From positions 1 through 33,813 of the forward strand of contig JAPPLN010000007.1 in assembly GCA_028874175.1 (NCBI GenBank): a stretch of DNA of 33,813 bases. Direction: 5' to 3'. How positions within the stretch are numbered: the stretch's first letter is position 1; each line of letters begins with the position of its first letter. The stretch is from Chloroflexota bacterium. Lineage in GTDB: Bacteria > Chloroflexota > UBA11872. Positions 1 through 7,262 of this stretch are shown piece after piece. The position numbers and the translations under genes are program-made. Under the pieces are notes generated by a model that saw only the letters and a program-made list of their open reading frames with translations, was not told the DNA's origin and ran no database searches.

Positions 1-55
1 ACCCCCGACCCCTGGTTCCGAAGACCAGTGCTCTATTCCGCTGAGCTACGGGCGC
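1..55 (-). tRNA. tRNA-Arg(TCG), 3' end cut by the window edge
   Basis: On the minus strand the sequence begins GCGCCCG, followed by a normal D arm (GCTC...GAGC) and an anticodon arm CTGGT-CTTCGGA-ACCAG, which puts TCG at positions 34-36 (reads CGA arginine codons). The variable region and the first bases of the T arm are visible; the rest of the T arm and the 3' acceptor strand lie outside the window. The visible arms pair without mismatch. Confidence 0.9.
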
Positions 56-211
56 ATGTACCGGCGAGTCTAGCGGCCTGCGCGACTGAAACCCGCTCGA
101 GAACTCAGATGTCCCGGCCTCGATCCTGACATGCAGGCCAGGGCGCCCCACCGATCGCTACCCTGCCGGACTCCCGCTCAAGAGATCGTCGCACTCGGCC
201 GCGATAGCGGG

Positions 212-628
212 TCAGACTTCGAGGCGATCCTTGATCGCGTTCATCCAGGCTTCCCAGCGAGCGGCAAATACCTGGTCAATGTCTTGCCGCACACCACGCA
301 GGGCTCCAAAGCCCGACTGGATCACGTCGACCCGACAGCCGCCATCCTCGCGGAAGAAATCGAAGGAGAGCACGCCGGGCCAGTTCTGCACCATTCGCCA
401 CGTCAGGCGAACGCCGCGGTCGTGCTCACCGATGCGGCCGATCGCCGGTCCCAGCTCCGGATCGCGGAACCCGATGCGTCCGCCGGAGCCCGGCGTGAGG
501 CGCAGGCGTTGCAGCGGCGCGAGGCATTCGGACAGGAGGTCTTCATCGACCAGCGCGTCGAAAACGGCCTCTGGCTGCGCGGCGATGACGTATGTCTGTT
601 CAACGATGATGGACCGGCGGTCGGCCAT
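212..628 (-). CDS. SRPBCC / AHSA1-like domain protein
   Basis: A 138-residue cytoplasmic protein that fits a single START/Bet v 1-like (SRPBCC) domain, the fold of the AHSA1 family. The N-terminal strand and helix (IIVEQTYVIAAQPEAVFDAL) are the classic family opening, followed by a glycine-rich strand pair (residues 45-60), a W-rich strand around residue 75 and a C-terminal helix (FAARWEAWMNAIKDRL) that closes the hydrophobic pocket. The length is typical of a single-domain member. The ATG is preceded by a GAGGGGG ribosome-binding site about 5 nt upstream. It lies 63 nt downstream of the DUF2007-like gene on the same strand and may share its transcript. The ligand is unknown; many relatives are annotated only as Hsp90-activator-like or polyketide-cyclase-like. 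Confidence 0.8.
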   Translation of the reverse strand: MADRRSIIVEQTYVIAAQPEAVFDALVDEDLLSECLAPLQRLRLTPGSGGRIGFRDPELGPAIGRIGEHDRGVRLTWRMVQNWPGVLSFDFFREDGGCRVDVIQSGFGALRGVRQDIDQVFAARWEAWMNAIKDRLEV

Positions 629-691
629 GCGTCCCCCTCAATTGGCCCTGAGTTCCTGAGCCGAACGGCGCACTGTACAACGGACGGCGGG

Positions 692-958
692 TTAAGGGCG
701 GGCAGCGTCCCACAGCGCCTGCAGAATGCGTTCAGCTTCCTCTTCGTCTTCGGTCCGCACGATCAGGTTGTGCTGGATACCGTCGCCCATGAAGCTGGCG
801 GGCAGCGCGGGCATCGCGCGCGCGGGGATGCCGTGGTCGCCCAGCAGGTTGATCCAGATTTCCGCCACGGCGCGCGTAGGAGCCGTGCGGATCGTGCGTT
901 CGTCCGACGGCTCGCCCAGGAGCAGGCGGCGCAAACGTACCAGCCAGGGTAGGGCCAT
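692..958 (-). CDS. Small DUF2007-like (putative signal-transducing) protein
   Basis: An 88-residue protein. After a basic N-terminus (residues 1-15) it has the pattern of DUF2007 proteins: a helix that follows a short strand (RAVAEIWINLLGDHGIPAR, residues 29-47), a variable loop, a strand ending in LIVRTEDEEEAERIL and a final helix. In this family the motif 'E...L...GIPA....' followed by 'V...D.E.A..iL' forms a small ferredoxin-like fold of unknown ligand. No membrane segment or catalytic motif is visible. It sits between the SRPBCC gene and the M23 peptidase gene, all on the minus strand. The family call rests on pattern only. Confidence 0.65.
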   Translation of the reverse strand: MALPWLVRLRRLLLGEPSDERTIRTAPTRAVAEIWINLLGDHGIPARAMPALPASFMGDGIQHNLIVRTEDEEEAERILQALWDAARP

Positions 959-1029
959 CGGGGACGTAGCAGAGCGGCGGATAGCTTGTAGCTTAGCGGT
1001 TCGCGGCAGGAATCGGTGATCCGAACCGT

Positions 1030-2718
1030 TTAGCCGGCCGGGACATCGTCCGGCGACTGGCCGGTCTCGCCCGCGGACGTCGGGCCGGCATCAGGGGGCG
1101 TCGCGGGTGGCGTTGGAGCCTCAGGAGCGCCTGGAGGCACCTCAACTGAGTCACCGGACAACAAGTAGCCGGTTCCGTTGCGTATGCCGACAAAGTCGCG
1201 CCAGGTCCACACGGTGGGATCGACCGCGACGCCGCCGACGAGCACCTCCCAATGCAGATGCGGTCCGGTGGAACGGCCAGTGGACCCAATGGTGCCGAGC
1301 GCCTGGCCCGGCGTGACTGTAGCCCCAGCGGCGACATCGATGCGATCCAGGTGGACTACGACCGAGTACACACCAAATCCGTGATCCAGGACCACGCTGT
1401 TGCCGCGGATTGCCAGCGGTCCGGCCCAGGCGACACGTCCGGCGGCGGGCGTCACGACGAGCGCGCCCAACGGCGCCGCCACGTCGGCGCCCTCGTGCAC
1501 GTAGGGAATGGCGCCGGGATGAAACACGCGCCGCTGTCCATAGGGCGACGTGGGAGACCCGCTAGCCGGGATGCCAAAGACTCCGGTCCAAATCGGCGGT
1601 CCGCTGACGGGGTCTACCAGCGACCGCACGAAGGCGCGCTCCTCCGCAGCCATCTGCGGGTCCAGTAGGTGCGCCAGGTCCGGCTCGACCGTGAGTTCGG
1701 TGGACGAGAACGTCCCAGCGGCGACCTGGAACTCATGCATCTGGGTCAGTCCTCCAACGTCGACCTGGAGCCGGCGCGGGCCGGGCTCGGCATCGGCGGC
1801 CAGACCGACCAGGGTCTGCCAGGCACTGCCTGCGCAGGCCAGTGGGAGAGCGCGGCCATCCAGGGTCAGACGAACGTCGGGACGACCGCTGGCGAGTTCA
1901 GCCAGCACCGTGGCGCCCTGCACGGCCGGCCGTTGGTCCAGTGTCAGTTCCAGATCGGTTGGTTGCGCGGCGCCGGGTGGTCCGGGCGTGACCGCCGATT
2001 CGGGAAACAGGCCCGCCTCGCGCGCCATGTCGCCGCTGTTGGCAAAGATGACTTCGCCAGCCTTCGCCCAGGGAGTATCCGTAGCCCACTGTTGTAGTAC
2101 GACTCGCTGGGCGCGCAGAACCCGAACCGCGCCGAAGTCCCGGTACGCGATGGGCAGGCCAAAACGAGTCAACCAGTTGGGAACGGCCAGAAACGCTGCT
2201 CGGATGTCCAAGTTGCCGTCCAAGAGGGCCACGTGGTTCGCGGTAACGACGTCGAATGTTTGGCCGGCGTCGGCGGGCAGCGCCTGGTGGGGAGGCACCT
2301 GTCGGAACGACTCCAACCAGGAGTCGAATCCAGCCTGATGCAGGTTGTCCAGCGTATTGACGGCGTTGGCGCGGTCCGCAGCCGGGTCCCACTGCAAAAC
2401 CAGCTTCTGGAATGCCTGAACAGTAAAGCCGTGTTGCTGGAAGCGTTGTGAGATGGGGTACCCGACAACAGGGAGACCACCCAGATTCTGAAAGGCGGTC
2501 CAGAAGCGCGCATCGGCATCGTCCCAGACCGGAAAGCCGACGCCCGCGCCGCCGGTTTGCGTATAGAACCAGCCGTTGGGGATAGCAAAGTCGGAAGCGC
2601 AAACGGCGGGAACCGTCGCCTGAGGCTCGCTGGCGCGCGCCCCGCCGACCAGCGCCAGGAACAGACCAACCGAAAACACTGTGGCCGCAAGAAGGGGGCG
2701 AATCAACAATCGGGCCAC
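1030..2718 (-). CDS. Secreted M23-family metallopeptidase (LytM/lysostaphin-type)
   Basis: Probable cell-wall endopeptidase or peptidoglycan-remodelling protein. The C-terminal third carries the M23 fold: the first zinc motif is in HEGADVAAPLG, a beta-sandwich core follows, and the second motif is GPHLHWEV (HxH), so all expected zinc ligands are present. The N-terminal part has a signal peptide (VARLLIRPLLAATVFSVGLF, cleaved near ARAS) and about 230 residues of a Trp/Gly-rich region (NGWFYTQTGGAGVGFPVWDD...GLPVVGYPISQRF) seen with M23 domains in Chloroflexota-like proteins; I cannot assign it to a family. A Pro-rich tail ends the protein. The reading frame is open as far as 3165, but that would overlap the divergent Tat protein and gives no signal peptide. 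I chose the GTG at 2718, which opens directly onto the signal sequence (562 aa). Only a weak ribosome-binding site (AGG) precedes it. Confidence 0.85.
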   Translation of the reverse strand: MARLLIRPLLAATVFSVGLFLALVGGARASEPQATVPAVCASDFAIPNGWFYTQTGGAGVGFPVWDDADARFWTAFQNLGGLPVVGYPISQRFQQHGFTVQAFQKLVLQWDPAADRANAVNTLDNLHQAGFDSWLESFRQVPPHQALPADAGQTFDVVTANHVALLDGNLDIRAAFLAVPNWLTRFGLPIAYRDFGAVRVLRAQRVVLQQWATDTPWAKAGEVIFANSGDMAREAGLFPESAVTPGPPGAAQPTDLELTLDQRPAVQGATVLAELASGRPDVRLTLDGRALPLACAGSAWQTLVGLAADAEPGPRRLQVDVGGLTQMHEFQVAAGTFSSTELTVEPDLAHLLDPQMAAEERAFVRSLVDPVSGPPIWTGVFGIPASGSPTSPYGQRRVFHPGAIPYVHEGADVAAPLGALVVTPAAGRVAWAGPLAIRGNSVVLDHGFGVYSVVVHLDRIDVAAGATVTPGQALGTIGSTGRSTGPHLHWEVLVGGVAVDPTVWTWRDFVGIRNGTGYLLSGDSVEVPPGAPEAPTPPATPPDAGPTSAGETGQSPDDVPAG

Positions 2719-2845
2719 AAAGAGCAGCCTAGCACCGTGTTGGCACGTATGATTTTCCGAGTGACCAACGCCGGGATGCGCCGCGCGTGCCGCACGGTAC
2801 GCGAAACTTACCCGGCCGCTAACGCCCGAGGCTTGATCTCCACCC

Positions 2846-4567
2846 ATGCCAACGCTTCGTCCACACGTCCCCTGCCGGCCCAGTTGGGCGCGGCCACTGA
2901 CCGGGATCGGCCGTCGGCGTTTCCTGAATCTGGCCGGCGTCACTGGCACCTGGCTGGCAGCGACTGCCGGGCCGGCACTGGCAGCGCCGAATCCGAGCGA
3001 CGAAGGGACGGATGCCGCTACTGGCTCCACGACAGGAACGACGTGGTGGGTCAATGAGGTTCCGTCAATTGACGGGATGGCGACGCGCATTCGCGACACA
3101 CTATCGGCCACCTCACGCGAATTGCCCTGGCACGGACGCACCATCAAGGGCAACTCCGCCGGCACTCTCTACGCGCCGATCTTCGTGCGCGACATGGCGA
3201 CTATCCAGCCAGCGCTGCCCTACTTTCTTCCACGGGCATTCATGCAAACGCCGGTGGAAGGGTTTCTGGCTTCTCAGGACCGCTTTGCGCCGTCGGACGG
3301 CGCCGTAGCCGCCACGTTGAACGCCCGAGGCGAGGTGGACAAGGCGACGGTGGTCAGCGATGAGGAAACCAGCGCGGTACATGCGGCATTCGCGTATTAC
3401 CGAGCGTTCGGGGGCGCGGACTGGCTCGTGGGCGAAGTGGATGGGCGCCGCGTCATCGACCGCCTGGGCGACGCCCTGGGGTATTTGTGGGCAAAACGAC
3501 GTTGGGGTGACAGCAGCCTCCTGTTCCGCGGTCACACCACCGACTGGGGCGATGTCAAGCGCAGCCCCGGCTCAGAGCCGACCGACCTGGAGTTCGGCGA
3601 CGAACTCACGCTGTCGCCCTTTGATCAGGCGTGGCACTTCCGGGCTCTGCACGACTACGCCGTCATGCTGGACACCGTTGGTCAGACTGCTGACGCCGAG
3701 GTCCAACGCGCCCGCGCGGCACAGGTGCAGGCCGAAACCCACGAGCAACTCTGGCAGCCGGACCGCGGGCACTACCGGGTGCATGCACACGCCACGCACT
3801 GGACTGACCCGTTTGACGAGGACGCGGTGATTCCTATCAGCAGCGTGCTGTCAATCTTTGCCGGCATCGCGTCGCCGGAACAACTGGCGCCGATCTTCGA
3901 GGCGGCGGCGCGGGCCGAAGCCGCCGTGGGCACCAACCGCGCCGGGTTGACGCTCTCGCCGCCGTATCCGGACGACTTCTTTCAGAGTCGCCGCATGGCC
4001 GGTGGGGAGTATCAGAACGGCGCCGTGTGGGACTGGTGGGGCGGCCTGCAGATTGTCAGCGAGTTCGAGCATGGCCACGCCGAACGGGCAATCAACCATC
4101 TGGACGCTGTCGCGCGAGCCTGGGAGTCTGTGAGTGGCGTGCACGAGTGGTTCCACATTCCCAGCCAGTCCGGTCAGGGGTCGCCACAGTTCGCCGGCGC
4201 CGCAGGCACGATGGCCCAGGCGGTGATCCGCGGGCTGTTTGGTGTGGACGTCGCCGTCGATAGCTACCGGGTCACCTGCCGGCTGGGTAGCCGCAGCGGC
4301 GGGCTGCGGGCGGCGCGGCCAGGGGGCGGAACGATCGAAGTTGTACAGACGGTCGACCTGGAATCCGTAACCCTGGATATTCGGGCCGACACGGGAACCA
4401 ACGGTCTGGTAGCGCTGCGCCTGCCGAATGGCTGGGACAACGTTATAGCGTTCGTTGACGGCCGGGCGGTGGAGGCCAGACGCTGGCAGGCGGGGAACGA
4501 CAGCTACCTGGGCCTCTGGACCATCGGACCAGGGATTCACTCCATCGTGGCGGCGAAGGCGGCATGA
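2846..4567 (+). CDS. Tat-exported six-hairpin glycosidase-like protein
   Basis: A 573-residue protein with a twin-arginine signal (GRRRFLNLAG, residues 22-31, then a hydrophobic stretch and an AxA-like cleavage site near residue 46), so it should be exported folded. The body looks like an (alpha/alpha)6 barrel of the GH15/37/63/78-like class: repeated helical hairpins, acidic aromatic motifs such as HTTDWGD (about residue 230) and a conserved-looking NGAVWDWWGGLQI (about residue 391), then a beta-rich C-terminal domain (residues 470-573). The overall order resembles amylo-alpha-1,6-glucosidase-like or trehalase-like hydrolases, but the substrate and exact family cannot be assigned. The ATG at 2846 is the only start that preserves the Tat motif with a normal n-region. 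The stop codon overlaps an ATG (ATGA at 4564-4567) that opens the frame of the next gene. Confidence 0.7.
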   Translation: MPTLRPHVPCRPSWARPLTGIGRRRFLNLAGVTGTWLAATAGPALAAPNPSDEGTDAATGSTTGTTWWVNEVPSIDGMATRIRDTLSATSRELPWHGRTIKGNSAGTLYAPIFVRDMATIQPALPYFLPRAFMQTPVEGFLASQDRFAPSDGAVAATLNARGEVDKATVVSDEETSAVHAAFAYYRAFGGADWLVGEVDGRRVIDRLGDALGYLWAKRRWGDSSLLFRGHTTDWGDVKRSPGSEPTDLEFGDELTLSPFDQAWHFRALHDYAVMLDTVGQTADAEVQRARAAQVQAETHEQLWQPDRGHYRVHAHATHWTDPFDEDAVIPISSVLSIFAGIASPEQLAPIFEAAARAEAAVGTNRAGLTLSPPYPDDFFQSRRMAGGEYQNGAVWDWWGGLQIVSEFEHGHAERAINHLDAVARAWESVSGVHEWFHIPSQSGQGSPQFAGAAGTMAQAVIRGLFGVDVAVDSYRVTCRLGSRSGGLRAARPGGGTIEVVQTVDLESVTLDIRADTGTNGLVALRLPNGWDNVIAFVDGRAVEARRWQAGNDSYLGLWTIGPGIHSIVAAKAA

Positions 4568-4740
4568 ACGCTGCCGCGATGGGCTGACAAGGAGCTATAC
4601 GTACGCGCGAGCGAAGCCGTCGTCTCCTGCGCCGCGGTGCCTGGCGAGCCCGCCGGCATGCCCGGTCGGCCGCCGAGCGAACACAGGAGCTGGCAGCACC
4701 TTTCCAGCGCGCCCTGATCTGGGTTGAGCAACACCGCTGG

Positions 4741-5571
4741 TTGAGCGTGCCGATCCTGACGGGACGCCGGATAGGTCGTTACAACGTACCGACGTACGCG
4801 GCGGCCATCAGCTTCCAGGTCGTCATCTCGCTCGTTCCTCTATTGGCCGTCGTCGCGGCCGGCGCGTCGTTCTTCGTGGACTCCGACGAACTGGCCGCGC
4901 AGATTCTTGAGGTTGCCAGCTTCATCGCGCCGCGGTCGGAAGCGTTGCTTGACAGCATGGTGCAGTCCGTGACCGACTTGCGCGGCCAAGTGGGCGTGGT
5001 GTCCCTGCTCGGCCTGCTCTGGACTGGCTCCAACCTGTTCGCGGCGCTGCGACGGGGCCTGAACGCAGCCGTGGGCGCGCGGCAAAGGCGGAGATACGTG
5101 CAGAGCAGGCTGCTCGATCTCGGTGTCGGCGCGGCGACCGGACTGCTGCTGGCGGTCTCTCTCGCCCTCACCGCCGGGCTGACCGTCATTCACCAGGCTG
5201 AGATTCTGGGTCCGGACAGTGCCCTGGCCACGTTAGGTGCGCTGCTGCGAGCGCTGACGGTGGCGGTACCGCTGGTCATAACGACGGGCATCTTCGCGCT
5301 GCTGTTTGGGGTACTGCCCGCCCGGCCGCTGCCTCGGCGCTCGGCGCTGGTGGCGGGCGGGGTGGCGGCCCTGCTATTCGAGATTGGGAAAAGCGTCTTC
5401 GTGTGGTACGTCGCCAGCTTCGGCACCTTCAACGCGGTCTACGGTCCGATGGCTACCGTCGTCGTGCTATTGATCTGGCTCTACTACAGCAGCTTGATCG
5501 TGCTGGGCGCCGCCGCCTTCGGGTCGGAGCTGACGCGAGCGGCTCGCCTCCGGCAGGCAGCTCGCGCCTGA
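4741..5571 (+). CDS. YihY/BrkB (ribonuclease BN-like) inner-membrane protein; start doubtful
   Basis: A polytopic membrane protein of the YihY/virulence factor BrkB family. It shows the family opening PTYAAAISFQVVISLVPLL (first long hydrophobic segment), about six membrane segments in all, and the late motif FGTFNAVYGPMATVVVLLIW, typical of the C-terminal helices. The function of the family is unsettled; the RNase BN name is historical. The only canonical start in the open frame is the TTG at 4741, which cuts away residues that resemble the normal N-terminus (codons from 4588 read RTRERSRRLL... and then FQRALIWVEQHRW). The same frame continues upstream to an ATG at 4564 that overlaps the previous stop, but one TGA at 4585-4587 interrupts it. 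A GGAG lies at 4591-4594. The real start is therefore uncertain, or the gene carries a nonsense mutation. Confidence 0.8.
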   Translation: MSVPILTGRRIGRYNVPTYAAAISFQVVISLVPLLAVVAAGASFFVDSDELAAQILEVASFIAPRSEALLDSMVQSVTDLRGQVGVVSLLGLLWTGSNLFAALRRGLNAAVGARQRRRYVQSRLLDLGVGAATGLLLAVSLALTAGLTVIHQAEILGPDSALATLGALLRALTVAVPLVITTGIFALLFGVLPARPLPRRSALVAGGVAALLFEIGKSVFVWYVASFGTFNAVYGPMATVVVLLIWLYYSSLIVLGAAAFGSELTRAARLRQAARA

Positions 5572-5895
5572 CAGGTCGGAAGTGACCAGCTAGGGAATTC
5601 CCCCTCGTGCAGCTAGGTCCTAGCGTGTCAGGGTGGCACACGGACGCTGGTTGACCGTATTCGCGCACCGTTGGTACCGTCCGCTCCGCAGGTGCGGCGC
5701 ATGTGGGGGAGTCACGCCTATCGAGGACGCTTGAGCAATCCGGGCCGGCCGGGTGGTCGCGCCCGCTCTTCGGTGAGAAACGGCTTTCGCCGAACAGTTC
5801 TGTTCCCGCCGGATCGTCGGTTCGTTGCCGATGGTCGAAGAGCCAGCGGCCTAACGTGCGTCGCGGCTCAATGAGAGAGACGAAGGAGTGAGCGT
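5572..5895. promoter_or_regulatory. 324-bp spacer upstream of the ABC ATPase: palindromes and possible promoter
   Basis: No gene is visible. There are two perfect palindromes close together, GGGAATTCCC at 5593-5602 and GCTAGGTCCTAGC at 5612-5624, and the octamer CAGCTAGG occurs twice (5587-5594 and 5610-5617), 23 bp apart. Just downstream is a possible sigma-70-like promoter, TTGACC (5651-5656), 18-nt spacer, TACCGT (5675-5680); its -10 box is weak. The arrangement suggests an operator overlapping or preceding a promoter for the downstream ATPase, but no regulator is encoded nearby. Confidence 0.35.
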
Positions 5896-6999
5896 ATGGC
5901 TAGCGTAACGTTGGACCGCGTGACCAAGCGATTTGGCGAAGTCACCGCCGTACAGGACGTATCGATTGAAGTCGAGGACCGTGAGTTCCTCGTGCTGGTC
6001 GGTCCCTCCGGTTGCGGTAAGTCCACCACCCTCCGCCTGATTGCCGGCCTCGAGGAATTGAGCGACGGCAACATCTACATCGGCGACGACCTGGTCAACG
6101 ACATTGCGCCGAAGGACCGGGACATCGCGATGGTGTTCCAGAGCTACGCGCTTTATCCGCACATGAGCGTGTACGACAACCTGTCGTTCGGGCTGCGGCT
6201 GCGTCACACCCCGCGCAAGGAGATCGAGCGCCGGGTGCAGGAAGCCGCCGAGATGCTGAACATCGCCGAGTTGCTGGACCGCAAGCCGAAGGCCCTCTCC
6301 GGTGGCCAGCGCCAGCGTGTGGCACTCGGACGCGCCGTCGTGCGCGACCCGGCCGTGTTCCTGATGGACGAGCCGCTGTCCAACCTGGACGCCAAGCTGC
6401 GCGTGCAGACGCGCGCCGAGCTGATCCGGCTGCACGAGCGCCTGCAGGCGACCGTCATTTACGTCACCCACGACCAGATGGAAGCCATGACGATGGGCAG
6501 CCGCATTGCCGTGCTGCGCGACGGCGTGCTCCAGCAGATCGGTCCGCCGCAGGAGGTCTACGAAGAGCCGAGCAACATGTTCGTTGCCGGCTTCATCGGC
6601 AGCCCGGCCATGAACTTCTTTGACGCGCGCCTCACGGGCACGGCGGACGACATGTACGTCGAAACCGACTCCTTCAAGGTCCCGGTACCGCCTGACCGGC
6701 GGGCCCCCTACGTGGGCCACCTGGGCCAGGACGTGGTCTTCGGACTTCGGCCGGAAGACATCTTCGACCCGAAGTACAAGCCGGACCAGATTCCGAACGA
6801 CGCGACGATTACGTCGGACGTGGATGTGACGGAGCCGCTGGGCAGCGAGGTCTACCTCTACATGCTGGCCGGCGATGAGTCCTACATCGCCCGCGTGGAC
6901 CCGCGAACGTCGGCTCACATCGGCGATCCGTTCGACCTGGTGCTGGACATGAGCAACATGCAGCTCTTCGACCGGGCCACACAGGAAGCCATCCGGTAA
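5896..6999 (+). CDS. ugpC: MalK/UgpC-type carbohydrate ABC transporter ATP-binding protein
   Basis: A 367-residue cytoplasmic ATPase of the CUT1 sugar or glycerol-3-phosphate importers. In order: Walker A GPSGCGKST (residues 36-44), Q-loop VFQSYALYPHMSVYDN, ABC signature LSGGQRQR (about residue 135), Walker B VFLMDEPLSNLDAK and H-loop VTHDQMEAM, then a C-terminal TOBE/OB regulatory domain from about residue 240 to the end. All catalytic residues are present and the length is normal for MalK/UgpC/MsmX. A good AAGGAG ribosome-binding site lies about 7 nt before the ATG. No permease or binding-protein gene adjoins it, so it is a stand-alone ATPase that may serve several transporters, as MsmX does; this is inference. 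The specific ugpC name over malK or msmK is only a best guess. Confidence 0.93.
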   Translation: MASVTLDRVTKRFGEVTAVQDVSIEVEDREFLVLVGPSGCGKSTTLRLIAGLEELSDGNIYIGDDLVNDIAPKDRDIAMVFQSYALYPHMSVYDNLSFGLRLRHTPRKEIERRVQEAAEMLNIAELLDRKPKALSGGQRQRVALGRAVVRDPAVFLMDEPLSNLDAKLRVQTRAELIRLHERLQATVIYVTHDQMEAMTMGSRIAVLRDGVLQQIGPPQEVYEEPSNMFVAGFIGSPAMNFFDARLTGTADDMYVETDSFKVPVPPDRRAPYVGHLGQDVVFGLRPEDIFDPKYKPDQIPNDATITSDVDVTEPLGSEVYLYMLAGDESYIARVDPRTSAHIGDPFDLVLDMSNMQLFDRATQEAIR

Positions 7000-7040
7000 G
7001 AGCCGGCAGAATCTGCCAAAGCGCCGTATTGGCGGCGTAC

Positions 7041-7075
7041 AGAGCGGGGGACGGCAGTTTGTCGTCCCCCGCTCT
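7041..7075 (+). terminator. Strong hairpin terminator after the ABC ATPase
   Basis: A perfect 13-bp stem, AGAGCGGGGGACG (7041-7053) with CGTCCCCCGCTCT (7063-7075), starts about 40 nt after the stop codon at 6999. The 9-nt loop can add three more pairs. The T tract is short (TT and then A), so it may terminate imperfectly or protect the 3' end of the transcript. It separates the ATPase from the polysaccharide cluster. Confidence 0.75.
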
Positions 7076-7262
7076 TAGTCATCGGGGCCCCGGGCGCCGC
7101 ACAGCCCTCGACCAGGGGCCTAGCTCGTGGAAGCCGCTACCTCTCCGTCGTTGATTCAACGGCTCGACCTCACGTGATATGCAGACCGGCCACGACAACC
7201 GTGGCGACTCGAAATAATCGCGTGAATCAACCTGTCGAACATGCCAGCAGACCTCAGTGACT

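Noticed and set aside
131..952. A 273-codon plus-strand frame
   Set aside because: It overlaps the SRPBCC and DUF2007-like genes in antisense and resembles no family.
4585..4587. Selenocysteine as the reading of this TGA in the YihY frame
   Set aside because: It lies in a poorly conserved N-terminal tail with no redox motif, and I saw no SECIS-like hairpin right after it.
5851..6918. A 355-codon minus-strand open frame
   Set aside because: It is antisense to the ABC ATPase, which has every family motif; the frame is open because of high G+C third positions.
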